From Polaribacter porphyrae (lineage in GTDB: Bacteria > Bacteroidota > Bacteroidia > Flavobacteriales > Flavobacteriaceae), in NCBI RefSeq assembly GCF_002954685.1, contig NZ_MSCN01000001.1:2588187-2652186 (forward strand): 64,000 bases of DNA. Reading direction: 5' to 3'. The position numbers were made by a program, and so were the translations under genes. This document shows, one piece after another, positions 27,529-35,881 of the stretch. Numbering within the stretch: position 1 is the stretch's first letter; every line of letters begins with the position of its first letter. Below the pieces are notes generated by a model. That model searched no databases. It had not been told where the DNA came from and saw only the letters and a list, made by a program, of their open reading frames with translations.

Positions 27529-29826
27529 CTATAAGCTTAATTTTTTACTAATGATAATAGCGTCATTAGTAACAAATGGCATAGGCATCATTTCTTCTGA
27601 TCTAGGCTTAATATTAAAATTAGAATTTGTAAGCAAATCATAAGAAATCTCATTTAAAATAATATCTAAAGGTTCTTCTTTATCAATACTAAATGATAAT
27701 GAAATTTCTTTATCAGAATTAGCAATGTGATATACTAGAAAAGTTCCACTTTTTACAGTATAATTTTTACCTTTATTTACTAAAACATCATTTACTTTAA
27801 ATTGCTTGAGCGTTATTTTATTTTTCGTAATAAACTCAAGCTTATTTACTTTTCTTTTAGGTATAACTAGTACTTCTAAAAAGCGTTTATTACCGATAAT
27901 AGTATCAAAATCAACTTTTATTTCTGATGAAGAAATATTTTTATAATCTGTTTTTTTATGATATCTAAAGCGAGTATTGTACTTGCTTTTAGTTTCCGCA
28001 TTTTTAATACTTCCTTGTACAGCAGTATCATCAAAAATTTGTTTTGTATAAGTATCTAAAGTATTATTATAAGTGCCAAAGTAAGCAGTTTTAGTATCAG
28101 AATTTTGAATATAAACAATACTATTTGGCTTCTTTTTATCAACTGAAAAACCACTATTGTAAGTTGCTAATCCAAAGAAAATAATTGCAAATAGACAACT
28201 TAATTTTAACATCCAACTCGATTTTTTTTGATAGAAAGTAAGTACCATCAAACCAAAAATTAACGCCAGTAAAACTCCACTAATTAGTAACATTTTTAAG
28301 CCTAAACCAACAGGAAACATTTTAATCATTGGTGCAAAAATATAGATAGTTGGTATAGATAGAAGTGTAAATAGGGTACGTTTAGAACGTTCTTCCAAAT
28401 TCATAAAAACTGAAATTACTAAAATAAATAGAGCACTAAAAACTGGTATTATAAAGAAACCTGCTCCTTTATAATCTTCTAAAATTAAAAAATTGATAAT
28501 CAACCAAATAAAAATAGGCCCAATTAGTAAATCTGTTGTTTTATCTTGTTTTACAAAGTATTTATACACTTTTATAATAATGCATAAGTTTAAGAAAACA
28601 AAAGCTAAAATATATGTGTAGCCATTGTAAGTAAACCCATGTAACATATCTGTATATTCTGGATGAATTATTAAAATCAATTTCCATAAATAATAAGAAA
28701 CTGCACCACATAAAACCACAGAAATGATAAATGGAAGTAAACTTTTAAAAGCTCCTTTTATCGTTATTTTATTCAGGGAAAAACCGAAAAAGAGTAAAAC
28801 TATAAATAGGATTGTAGCACTAATTAATAATGGAATAACCCAAGAAAACGGATAGGTTAACAACCTCATAAATGGAAAGTTTACATACATAAAATCTTCA
28901 TCAGAATTTAAGTTCTCTAAACTTGAATTTGAAAAATAGTTTAAAGTTGTTGTTAAATAATCTGCTTGATGCAACAACGTTTCCCTATCTAAACGTTCGT
29001 AAGAATCTTGTGCTGTATGATAATCGAAATGATCTCCAATAAAAGCAAAATTGAAACCATTAATATTACTTTCTTCTCTAAATACGGTTAAATCTGTATC
29101 ATTAGGTAGCTTCTTGTAAATGCTATACATTAAAGAATTTGTAGCTGGAAAATTAGGTTTAGCTGCTAAAAATTCAGTTAAAAGTTTACTGTTTTTTCCA
29201 TTCGTCTCCATCAACATATAACTTGGTCCACCACTACCTCTTGCTTCAAAATTTAAAACTAAACCCACATCTTTTGTCCAAGGATGATGATCAACAAAAG
29301 CTTGAGCACCTAATAAACCTAATTCTTCAGCATCAGAAATAAGAATAATAATATCATTTTTAGGTGTTTTATTTTTTGCCAAAAAAGCTCTAACTCCTTC
29401 TAAAATAGTAACAACTCCAGAACCTGCGTCACTTGCTCCTATAGCTGAATGTGGGTTAGAATCGTAATGAGATAATAACATTAGTGCTTTCCCATTTCCA
29501 GATCCTTTAATTCTTGCTAAAATATTTTCTGCAGTTGTAGCTGCAAACCATTTTCTATTTATTGCTGTTTGTGTTTGAATTTTTGTTTCTAAACCTAATT
29601 TCTGAAGTTCTTTTACAATATAATTCTGAACATTTTTATGTTCTAATGATCCTACATGATGAGATTTATCACTAATGTTTTTTAGGTGATGCAAAGCGTT
29701 ATCCATAGAAAAACTACTAACCTCACTTGGCTTTTCTTTTGGAAGAACTGGTTGTAAATCAGAAAAACTCCAATACACAACACCTATAATTATAAAGATA
29801 GATAAAAGAGAAGAAAATCTTTTCAT
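27529..29826 (-). CDS. M28 family zinc aminopeptidase with multi-pass membrane domain
   Basis: The 765-residue protein has an N-terminal signal/anchor and a periplasmic M28 peptidase domain (residues about 40-300). The two-zinc ligands are in LLSHYDSNPH, GASDAGSG, SDAEELGLLG, NFEARG and the late histidine of FDYHTAQDS. About eight membrane helices (residues 325-560) and a C-terminal beta domain follow. This architecture is like eukaryotic ER metallopeptidase ERMP1/YBR074W (Pff1). It probably trims peptides in the periplasm. It is monocistronic. Confidence 0.9.
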   Translation of the reverse strand: MKRFSSLLSIFIIIGVVYWSFSDLQPVLPKEKPSEVSSFSMDNALHHLKNISDKSHHVGSLEHKNVQNYIVKELQKLGLETKIQTQTAINRKWFAATTAENILARIKGSGNGKALMLLSHYDSNPHSAIGASDAGSGVVTILEGVRAFLAKNKTPKNDIIILISDAEELGLLGAQAFVDHHPWTKDVGLVLNFEARGSGGPSYMLMETNGKNSKLLTEFLAAKPNFPATNSLMYSIYKKLPNDTDLTVFREESNINGFNFAFIGDHFDYHTAQDSYERLDRETLLHQADYLTTTLNYFSNSSLENLNSDEDFMYVNFPFMRLLTYPFSWVIPLLISATILFIVLLFFGFSLNKITIKGAFKSLLPFIISVVLCGAVSYYLWKLILIIHPEYTDMLHGFTYNGYTYILAFVFLNLCIIIKVYKYFVKQDKTTDLLIGPIFIWLIINFLILEDYKGAGFFIIPVFSALFILVISVFMNLEERSKRTLFTLLSIPTIYIFAPMIKMFPVGLGLKMLLISGVLLALIFGLMVLTFYQKKSSWMLKLSCLFAIIFFGLATYNSGFSVDKKKPNSIVYIQNSDTKTAYFGTYNNTLDTYTKQIFDDTAVQGSIKNAETKSKYNTRFRYHKKTDYKNISSSEIKVDFDTIIGNKRFLEVLVIPKRKVNKLEFITKNKITLKQFKVNDVLVNKGKNYTVKSGTFLVYHIANSDKEISLSFSIDKEEPLDIILNEISYDLLTNSNFNIKPRSEEMMPMPFVTNDAIIISKKLSL

Positions 29827-29882
29827 TTTAAGACGTTTAAGTTTTTATAAAAGTAGTAAATAAAAAAAACTTTGTTAAAATG

Positions 29883-29912
29883 TTGATTGAATGATAAAAA
29901 TCTGTAAATTTA
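29883..29912 (+). promoter_or_regulatory. Possible promoter of the CBS-domain gene
   Basis: TTG at 29883-29885 and TAAATTTA at 29905-29912 are 19 bases apart; the -7 element differs from TAnnTTTG only in the last base. Confidence 0.35.
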
Positions 29913-29936
29913 GAAACAACTTAAAACTAGTAAACT

Positions 29937-30404
29937 ATGGGAATTAAGAGCTTTCAGGGAAAAAGAGATACATCACAAGGAAAAAAAGATGAACAAATTT
30001 TAGTGTCTGATTATATGACTACAAAACTGGTTACTTTTAAAGCTGAAGATTCTTTAGATCATGTAATTAGTATGTTGATTAAATATAAAATTTCTGGTGG
30101 ACCAGTGGTTAATGATAAAAATGATTTAATTGGTATTATTTCTGAAACAGATTGTATAAAACATATTTCTGAAAGTAAGTATTACAATATGCCTTCTGAT
30201 AGAAATAATACTGTTGGTAAATATATGGTTTCAGATGTTGATACTATTGATAAAAATATGAATATTTTTGATGCTGCTTTTAAGTTTTTGTCCTCTAGAA
30301 GAAGAAGATTTCCTGTTGTAGAAAACGGAAAATTAATTGGGCAATTAAGTCAAAAAGATGTTTTAAAAGCTGCTCTTAAAGTTAAAGGAAATACTTGGAA
30401 ATAG
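29937..30404 (+). CDS. CBS-domain pair protein
   Basis: The 155-residue soluble protein has two CBS motifs: YMTTKLVTFKAEDSLDHVISML ... GGPVVNDKNDLIGIISETDC (residues about 26-80), and YMVSDVDTIDKNMNIFDA ... RRFPVVENGKLIGQLSQKDV (96-147). Such pairs bind adenine nucleotides and act as energy or redox sensors for a partner. No partner is encoded beside it. The short basic N-terminus (FQGKRDTSQGKKDEQ) is lineage specific. Confidence 0.9.
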   Translation: MGIKSFQGKRDTSQGKKDEQILVSDYMTTKLVTFKAEDSLDHVISMLIKYKISGGPVVNDKNDLIGIISETDCIKHISESKYYNMPSDRNNTVGKYMVSDVDTIDKNMNIFDAAFKFLSSRRRRFPVVENGKLIGQLSQKDVLKAALKVKGNTWK

Positions 30405-30414
30405 TAGTAGATAA

Positions 30415-31122
30415 CTACAACCTTTTTTTTGATTTAATATTAGGCAAATCTGTAATAATCAATTTCTGTTTTTCAGAACTTTCTAATTCTACTATTTTTG
30501 AATAGTTAAAACCCTTAATAGGTTCCTTTAAGTTTTTCCATTTTGCAATACCAGCAACTGTGATTTCTTCTCCTATTTCTATGATTCCTTCTGTGTACCT
30601 TATTTGTTTATTAAAACCTAAAAAGCCTGTACTTTTAATGTTGTAGTTTTTTAATAATTGTTCAAATTCTTGAGAAGCATCATTAAAGGTACCCGAACTC
30701 ACTTTTTTATCAATTACTAAATGACTCATATAGTTTTTAGGATTTTGTTTGGGTTTTACCATAACATAATCTCCATTTTTCTCAAGAAAAAAATCTTGAA
30801 TTTGTTCTTCTTTTACTAAAGTTTTCCAATGACTACTTTTACCATTGCTTTTTTTCTGCTCTATTTTTATAGAATAAAACACACATTTTCTTTTGCTAAA
30901 AGGAGCTACTAGAGGTTCTTTTATATGTAATGCTTTACCTTTAACCCTACTAAATTCATTGGCTTTTAAACTTCCAAATTGTTTAATTGGTAATTTAGAA
31001 AGTATTCTAATTATTTTTTGTTTTGTACTAAAAAAATAAATTGAAGAAGCTATAATAATAATGATTATTATAAATACAGCTAGAATTATAAATTTTATAT
31101 TATCAATAATTAAAAATATCAT
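30415..31122 (-). CDS. GIDE-domain membrane protein (E3 ubiquitin ligase-like, no RING)
   Basis: The 235-residue protein has one N-terminal membrane helix (FIILAVFIIIIIIIASSIYF) and then a GIDE/MULAN-type beta domain: VKGKALHIKEPLVAPFSKRKCVFY, then SIKIEQ, and a C-terminal strand set with GEEITVAGIA. In mitochondria this domain precedes a RING finger; bacterial versions like this lack RING and have no ubiquitin role. The function is unknown, probably membrane-related sensing or lipid binding. Confidence 0.75.
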   Translation of the reverse strand: MIFLIIDNIKFIILAVFIIIIIIIASSIYFFSTKQKIIRILSKLPIKQFGSLKANEFSRVKGKALHIKEPLVAPFSKRKCVFYSIKIEQKKSNGKSSHWKTLVKEEQIQDFFLEKNGDYVMVKPKQNPKNYMSHLVIDKKVSSGTFNDASQEFEQLLKNYNIKSTGFLGFNKQIRYTEGIIEIGEEITVAGIAKWKNLKEPIKGFNYSKIVELESSEKQKLIITDLPNIKSKKRL

Positions 31123-31176
31123 AGCAAGAAATTTTATTTACATATAAGATGTTATTTTCTAGATAAAGTTACAATT

Positions 31177-31527
31177 TTAACCTCTTTTTATTAGTAAATA
31201 AACTTCATTTTCTAAAGCCAAATAACCCTCATCATAAACATAAAAATAAGTATTTCCTGTTTTTGTTTTGTAAATAGAAGTAAAAAATTGAAAATCAAAA
31301 CCATTATCGAATAACTTTCTTCTAGTAACTTTTGTTTTACCAGAAATATTCAATTTTGATAAGATATTATAATTTTTTCGAAGTCTATTATTTGTATTCC
31401 TAATTAAGTTTTTGCTTTCTTTATTTACTTTGTTATTGTAGGCATTTCTACAATAATCTGAACAGAATTTTTTATCTATTCTACCTACAACTTTTTCTGA
31501 ACACTCTAAACAAGTTCTTTCTACCAA
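31177..31527 (-). CDS. Small zinc-ribbon protein, unknown function
   Basis: The 116-residue protein has four N-terminal cysteines in CLECSEKVVGRIDKKFCSDYC (positions about 5-25), a treble-clef or zinc-ribbon arrangement (CxxC-x13-CxxxC). The basic rest ends in a strand-rich tail with IYKTKTGNTYFYVYDEGYLAL. It looks like flavobacterial proteins of unknown role. It is upstream of the island and divergent from ssb. Confidence 0.7.
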   Translation of the reverse strand: MVERTCLECSEKVVGRIDKKFCSDYCRNAYNNKVNKESKNLIRNTNNRLRKNYNILSKLNISGKTKVTRRKLFDNGFDFQFFTSIYKTKTGNTYFYVYDEGYLALENEVYLLIKRG

Positions 31528-31703
31528 AATATTTATTTTATTTAACTAACTGAATACAAATATATTAAAAATTATTAAACGAATATATTCGTTTACAAAC
31601 GAAAACAAACGTTTAACAACCAATTTTAATTTGTATTGAGTTTCATCTTTGCAGTGTCAAAACGAATTGACAATAACAAAATAATAATTTTAAAACTTAT
31701 CTT

Positions 31704-31874
31704 ATGAATACGTTAAGAAACAAAGTACAATTAATTGGTAGATTAGGTCAAGAACCAGAAATCGTAAACTTTAAAGATGGAAACAAACTAGCAAAATTTT
31801 CTTTAGCTACTGATGATAGCTATAAAGACAAAAATTGAAATAAAGTTGAGCGTGCTTATTGGCACAATATCGTT
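31704..31874 (+). pseudogene. Degenerate ssb copy, truncated at a nonsense codon
   Basis: An ATG at 31704 opens MNTLRNKVQLIGRLGQEPE and keeps SSB homology to LAKFSLATDDSYKDKN, where TGA (31836-31838) replaces the glycine expected next. In the same frame after the stop, NKVERAYWHNIV still matches SSB, and then at about 31875 homology ends abruptly and a foreign sequence joins. The copy is a partner of the intact ssb 270 bases downstream, with which it shares the opening bases almost entirely. It is a broken duplicate, and only 44 codons could be translated. Confidence 0.85.
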
Positions 31875-31911
31875 GACCATTTGCGAAATTCGACTTCTCG
31901 CCCCAAAGCCT

Positions 31912-32157
31912 ATGCCTAGAGGGTATAACATCAATCCAATAACTTTAGGAGATTACTTAAAACAATATAGATTAGAAAACGGTTATACAACTTTTGAACT
32001 CTCATTAGAGTTAGATGTTTACCAAACTACTATCTATAAATGGGAAAATAACGAATCAAATCCGAAAGGAAAAAACTTAAACAAAATCATAGAATTTATG
32101 GGGTACGACCCAAGAATTCACAAACCAATAAATACAAAATATTATGAACTCAATTAG
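31912..32157 (+). CDS. Small helix-turn-helix (XRE-like) protein
   Basis: I start at ATG 31912 (MPRGYNINPITLGDYLKQYR); the frame is open further upstream but has no plausible start. The 81-residue product has TLGDYLKQYRLENGYTTFELS followed by LELDVYQTTIYKWENNES and a closing helix (KIIEFMGYDP), the usual layout of XRE-type HTH proteins that travel on mobile elements. Its end overlaps the start of the intact ssb by 14 bases. It lies exactly where the ssb duplicate is broken, so it probably arrived by insertion and may autoregulate or control ssb. Confidence 0.65.
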   Translation: MPRGYNINPITLGDYLKQYRLENGYTTFELSLELDVYQTTIYKWENNESNPKGKNLNKIIEFMGYDPRIHKPINTKYYELN

Positions 32158-32479
32158 AAACAAAGTACAGTTAATAGGAAATTTAGGAAACAATCCAGAA
32201 ATTATCAACTTAGAGTCTGGTAAGAAATTAGCGAAATTCTCTCTTGCAACGAACGAAAGTTATACAAATGCATCAGGTCAAAAAATTGATAAAGTTGAAT
32301 GGCACAATCTAGTTGCTTGGGGAAAAACTTGTGACATTATAGAAAAATACTTAACAAAGGGAAAAGAAGTAGCTATTGAAGGTAAATTAACTTCTCGTTC
32401 TTATGAAACTAAAGAGGGAGAGAAAAGATATATTACAGAAGTTGTTGTTAATGAACTTTTACTTTTAGCCGGAAAATAG
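32144..32479 (+). CDS. ssb: Single-stranded DNA-binding protein (short form)
   Basis: The 111-residue protein begins MNSIRNKVQLIGNLGNNPEI and keeps the OB-fold core through NESYTNASGQKIDKVEWHNL, VAWGKTCDIIEKYLTKGKEV and IEGKLTSRSYETKEG. It lacks the acidic C-terminal tail (a DDDIPF-type tip) used for partner binding, as in short flavobacterial and mobile-element SSBs. It overlaps the HTH gene by 14 bases. A terminator follows. The core chromosomal ssb may be elsewhere. Confidence 0.9.
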   Translation: MNSIRNKVQLIGNLGNNPEIINLESGKKLAKFSLATNESYTNASGQKIDKVEWHNLVAWGKTCDIIEKYLTKGKEVAIEGKLTSRSYETKEGEKRYITEVVVNELLLLAGK

Positions 32480-32501
32480 TTGGGAATTTTGTTATGAAAA
32501 T

Positions 32502-32535
32502 AAAAAGTTTGTCTTAATTTTAGGCAAACTTTTTT
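32502..32535 (+). terminator. Terminator after ssb
   Basis: AAAAAGTTTG and CAAACTTTTTT flank a loop of about 13 bases; the right arm runs into T. Confidence 0.7.
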
Positions 32536-32676
32536 GTTTACTTAATTAAATCAAGTTCTAATATAATCGTTGGGGATATTACGCCCATTTGTAATCTAAA
32601 AATCATAGCTGTAATACCTCATAGAATTTCTCTTCCATACCCTAAAGATATGAGTTTAGAAGCAGAGTTAAAAAGA

Positions 32677-32707
32677 AAAAAACACCATCAAAAAAATGGT
32701 GTTTTAG
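32677..32707. terminator. Bidirectional hairpin at the end of the 147-aa gene
   Basis: AAACACCAT and ATGGTGTTT pair around a run of A. It lies directly downstream of the minus-strand gene ending at 32712. Between it and the ssb terminator (32540-32676) one frame reads DITPICNLKIIAVIPHRISL without a start codon, perhaps a fragment of a lost gene. Confidence 0.6.
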
Positions 32708-32711
32708 TAAT

Positions 32712-33155
32712 TTAATTTTCATTCAACCAAATCTCTTCAGATTTAATAAAGCCACACCAACGATGATTTTTATCAAACCCTCGAGTTGCAAGTTCATATC
32801 GAATTAGTTTTTCGATAGGCATTTTTGTGTGTATAAGAAATCGTAAAATTTCTCCATCCATTGTTGAAAAACAACCTGTAATTTGCTCCCAATGTGATAA
32901 TGGATCTTTATCCATTCGAATATGCCGAATGATATTGTAATCAATTTCTGCATAACCTTTAGGTAAAATATCCAGAAACTCCATTTCAATTTCTTTAGCC
33001 GTAGCTTCTTCCACAAACGCGTAATTATTTTCTGGACCATTTATAATCCCGAAAGTAATCTTTGCATTTCTGTATTTGAAGTTTAGCCAAAGACAATGAT
33101 GAATTGCCTTTTCTTTGGATGAAAAAATGTCTAAGTAAAAGTGTTCTTTATTCAT
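32712..33155 (-). CDS. Hypothetical protein, 147 aa, integrase neighbour
   Basis: A soluble protein beginning MNKEHFYLDIFSSKEKAIHHC. The C-terminal part holds a recognisable conserved-looking block, DGEILRFLIHTKMPIEKLIRYELATRG and then KNHRWCGFIKSEEIWL. I have no function for it. It stands back to back with a truncated integrase, and proteins of this kind seem to travel with integrases in Bacteroidota; that association is from memory and unverified. Confidence 0.6.
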   Translation of the reverse strand: MNKEHFYLDIFSSKEKAIHHCLWLNFKYRNAKITFGIINGPENNYAFVEEATAKEIEMEFLDILPKGYAEIDYNIIRHIRMDKDPLSHWEQITGCFSTMDGEILRFLIHTKMPIEKLIRYELATRGFDKNHRWCGFIKSEEIWLNEN

Positions 33156-33178
33156 AACGATTTACTTTTCACTTTTTT

Positions 33179-33589
33179 TTGCAAGTCCATTTGGAAAATA
33201 GAACCATTCGAGTACTAGGAAAAAGAGGAAAAGAACGTGTTGTACTCATTAGTAACCGGCTTGCAATGGCACTTTATAATTACCTAGCTGAGCAAAGAAA
33301 AACAGGTAAAATCACAGCTTACTTATTTGTGTCTTCAAAAAAGGATACAGGTTATACGGATGCTGGTCTTAAGCGATTAATTGTGTTATTTCGAGAGATT
33401 TGTGGGTTTCATTTTAGCGCTCATATGCTCAAACATACCTTCGCTACCTTAATGCTTAAAGGTGGCTGTGATATCTATACCTTATCCAAGATGATGGGAC
33501 ATAGTAATATTAAAATTACCACCGGATATACTTGGTTGATTACTGATGATTTAAGGGCGCAATTGTATAAGCATCCTTTGGAATATTGA
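33179..33589 (+). pseudogene. Tyrosine recombinase, C-terminal fragment
   Basis: The frame opens at a TTG at the edge of a T run, in the middle of the catalytic domain (VHLENRTIRVLGKRGKERVV), so the N-terminal DNA-binding half and the first catalytic arginine are missing. Box II has H-M-L-K-H where active enzymes have HxLRH, i.e. the second arginine is lysine. MMGHSNIKITTGYTWL retains the GHS...Y pattern with the final tyrosine. The truncation and R-to-K change mean this fragment is very unlikely to be active. It marks a dead integrative element. Confidence 0.85.
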
Positions 33590-33715
33590 TTATTAATGAG
33601 TATTCATTTGATTTCAGTGGATTTTTACTACATTTAAAAGAATTAAAAAAAATACTTATTGCTAGGTATTCCAAATAGTATTTTATTGTATATCATTGAT
33701 TAAAACTCAAGATAA

Positions 33716-34424
33716 ATGGGAATCACATGGGAATCAATACGAGATTGGCTAGTTATTATAGCAAAAGAATCAAAGAACCATATAGCATCAATTATTATAA
33801 TAATTCTTTTATTTTTTCTTTTATGGTTTTTCCTTCAGACTAGAGATTTATTAGTAGTCTTAAATCAACCAAAAGAAAAACATCTTTTCGAGATGATACT
33901 TTTCTTTTCAAGTATCACAATTTTATCATTCCTAATAAGTAATGTTAACGACTATTTCTATGGGAAGATTTCATTAATCCCAAGGGATAATAAGGAATTG
34001 GCCTTTCGCACTAAGACTATGGATTCCTTCAGTCAAAATGAGTCCGATAAATAATATGTGCAAAGAATGTTGCCTAAAATATTAGGAACTTTTTTATTCT
34101 CAACACTGTTTTTTCAATAAATCATATCCGAGCAGATATTTACAATCACACCTTTACTAAATAATTTTCTTTAGGAGCATTTATAATCCTTTCTATGCTA
34201 CTTGTTCTAATTCTTAATATAGATGTTAAAAGGTTTATTGAGTCCTATTTTCAAAAGTTTAAATTTTCTAGATATATCCCAAATATCGTACTCATAATTT
34301 CACCATTAGTCAGAATAGGTTTAGGTGTTTTCAATAAAGATTGAATTCCAGAAGATATTATTAAGACTGTTTTAAGTATCCATCAATATGAGTCAAAACT
34401 AAATACTTTGAGAAAACAAGGTTA
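33716..34424 (+). pseudogene. Decayed multi-pass membrane protein gene
   Basis: An ATG at 33716 opens a 112-codon frame with two membrane helices (IASIIIIILLFFLLWFFLQ, FEMILFFSSITILSFLI) and stops at TAA 34052-34054. The same frame then continues as YVQRMLPKILGTFLFSTLFFQ before another TAA, and a shifted frame carries LGAFIILSMLLVLILNID and further hydrophobic text to about 34424. So the original gene was longer and now has several nonsense changes and at least one frameshift. I do not know the family. Translation of the first 112 codons is still possible. Confidence 0.65.
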
Positions 34425-34673
34425 GTATATTGTGAGTAAAGTCTTGCCATCAAAAGGACTAAAGAAACCAAACACTTCTTAATCAGTACTTTCGAATTTT
34501 CAAATCATATCTAAAAGAAAAATACTTTTTCTTTTTACTTTAAAATAGTAGCTAAAAAAACTTAAAATCCCATTCATACTTTTAGTTTTCTATTTAAGGC
34601 TTTGAATTTTTACACTTAAGAAATAAGTTTTTGATTATAGTTACTATTCATTCTCCCCTTTTAGCAAATCTTC
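34425..34673. other. Intergenic stretch with an AT-rich inverted repeat
   Basis: No gene is seen. AAAAGAAAAA (34513-34522) and TTTTTCTTTT (34526-34535) form a perfect 10-bp inverted repeat around TAC, probably chance in AT-rich DNA or an end of a decayed element. Confidence 0.35.
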
Positions 34674-35536
34674 TCACAAGAAGTTAATTGATTTATGTGA
34701 CTTTTCTAATATAGGTTTTAAATCCTTTAATGAGGGTGTTTTGAAAATATCGTTCGGAATATAAATTTTATGTTCATAATGTGATCTTACATTATTAAAA
34801 TCATTCACAAAGAAATCCATTTCTTCCTTTGTTGAAGTTGATAAAATTGGTCTGTCTTGAAAATACTTGCTTTTTAGTATTCTATAAGTTCCTTCAATTA
34901 TTGAATTTGAAAATCTAACATCCTTTAATGCTATTTTCTTGTTAACACTTACGTGTTGGTTTTTTATAAATTCATGTATACTGTTGTTATTATTTTCTGT
35001 ACCTCCATCAACTATTAAATCCACATTCGACCTCCATACTGAAATATCGAACTCATTTTTTATAGCACTTTTCAGAGTTTCTAATCTAATATTTGCTGAG
35101 AGTTTCTTGGACACATCGTAGGCGACAATCTGTCTTGAAAAATTATCTACAATCGTATAAATGTAGTATTGAATGTTATCTATCGTTTTGTAATAGGTTA
35201 CATCCATATGCCAAAATTCATTGGGAATACTTGCTCATGTTGAAATACGTTTTCTCCTATGAAATTTAAAATCGTGATATAGACTTTACAAAAAGTGACA
35301 AACATTTTCTTTAGTTGTTCTACTTTTTCATCATAGATGATTTGTAAATCATTAATGTTATTGTTGATACTTGAAGAGAACTCACTTCCTAAATATTCAT
35401 GTGGATTATCATTTTTCCAGCAATGAGCAGTTGTTGGTTTCATAGTGGGTGTAAAATTATCTGGTAACAGATGATTTTGAATACCTAAAGCATAGCAAAT
35501 TTTTACTGAAGAATGGTAAGATTTGTACTTTTTCAT
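34674..35536 (-). pseudogene. Transposase (rve/DDE integrase-core type), frameshifted and internally deleted
   Basis: Two minus-strand frames make up one broken transposase. The N-terminal piece (35536-35198) begins MKKYKSYHSSVKICYAL. The catalytic piece (35207-34674) begins MDVTYYKTIDNIQYYIYT, continues with VDNFSRQIVAYDVSKKL, DLIVDGGTENNNNS and ends with the SNSIIEGTYRILK region, i.e. the D, D and E of an rve core are visible. The frames meet at the W-H-M-D-V-T motif with a shift (FGIWM in one frame, NEFWHMDVTYY in the other), and the ~150 residues expected between the N-terminus and the catalytic core are missing. No terminal repeats are evident. Confidence 0.85.
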
Positions 35537-35881
35537 CTCATAGATAAAAATGAAATTTTACCAAAAAAAGAAATTATTTTCAATTTTTAGAGATTTTCGA
35601 AAATTCGAAAAACAACCTCAAAAACGAGGTGGTTTTTTAGTGGCGCATAGGGGGGAGCCTATCAAAAAACTTAATATACTGTTCAAAGCGAATGGTATAT
35701 TTTTATACAACTTATTGATCCCCAATAATATTTTTATCTAAATTTCAAAAAGTGTCATTTTACTACACTACCTAACAAATATTACAGATGATAGAATTTT
35801 TGATACAACAGAAATAATAGTTAGAATCCATTTTTGATTATTTGAAGAATCAAATATTTAGTTTTATTAAAATTTTAAAAT
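35537..35881. other. Non-coding stretch before the T9SS protein gene, with one hairpin
   Basis: AAAACAACCTC (about 35608-35619) and GAGGTGGTTTTT (35625-35637) form a hairpin with one mismatch followed by T, a likely terminator left from the transposase element or an earlier gene. A 63-codon frame at 35550 has no recognisable features. The last 120 bases probably hold the promoter of the next gene, but I see no clear -33/-7 pair. Confidence 0.45.

Noticed and set aside
31177..32479. Zinc-ribbon gene, HTH gene and ssb as one toxin-antitoxin or defence cassette
   Set aside because: The zinc-ribbon gene is on the opposite strand with a normal spacing and resembles core flavobacterial genes; the HTH and ssb overlap is better explained by insertion of a small mobile cassette.
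32540..32676. Frame reading DITPICNLKIIAVIPHRISL after ssb
   Set aside because: There is no start codon and no family match; too short to annotate as a gene. Mentioned in the terminator entry as possible debris.
35550..35741. 63-codon plus-strand reading frame before the T9SS gene
   Set aside because: It crosses a terminator-like hairpin, has no ribosome-binding signal and no recognisable composition; it looks like chance in AT-rich DNA.
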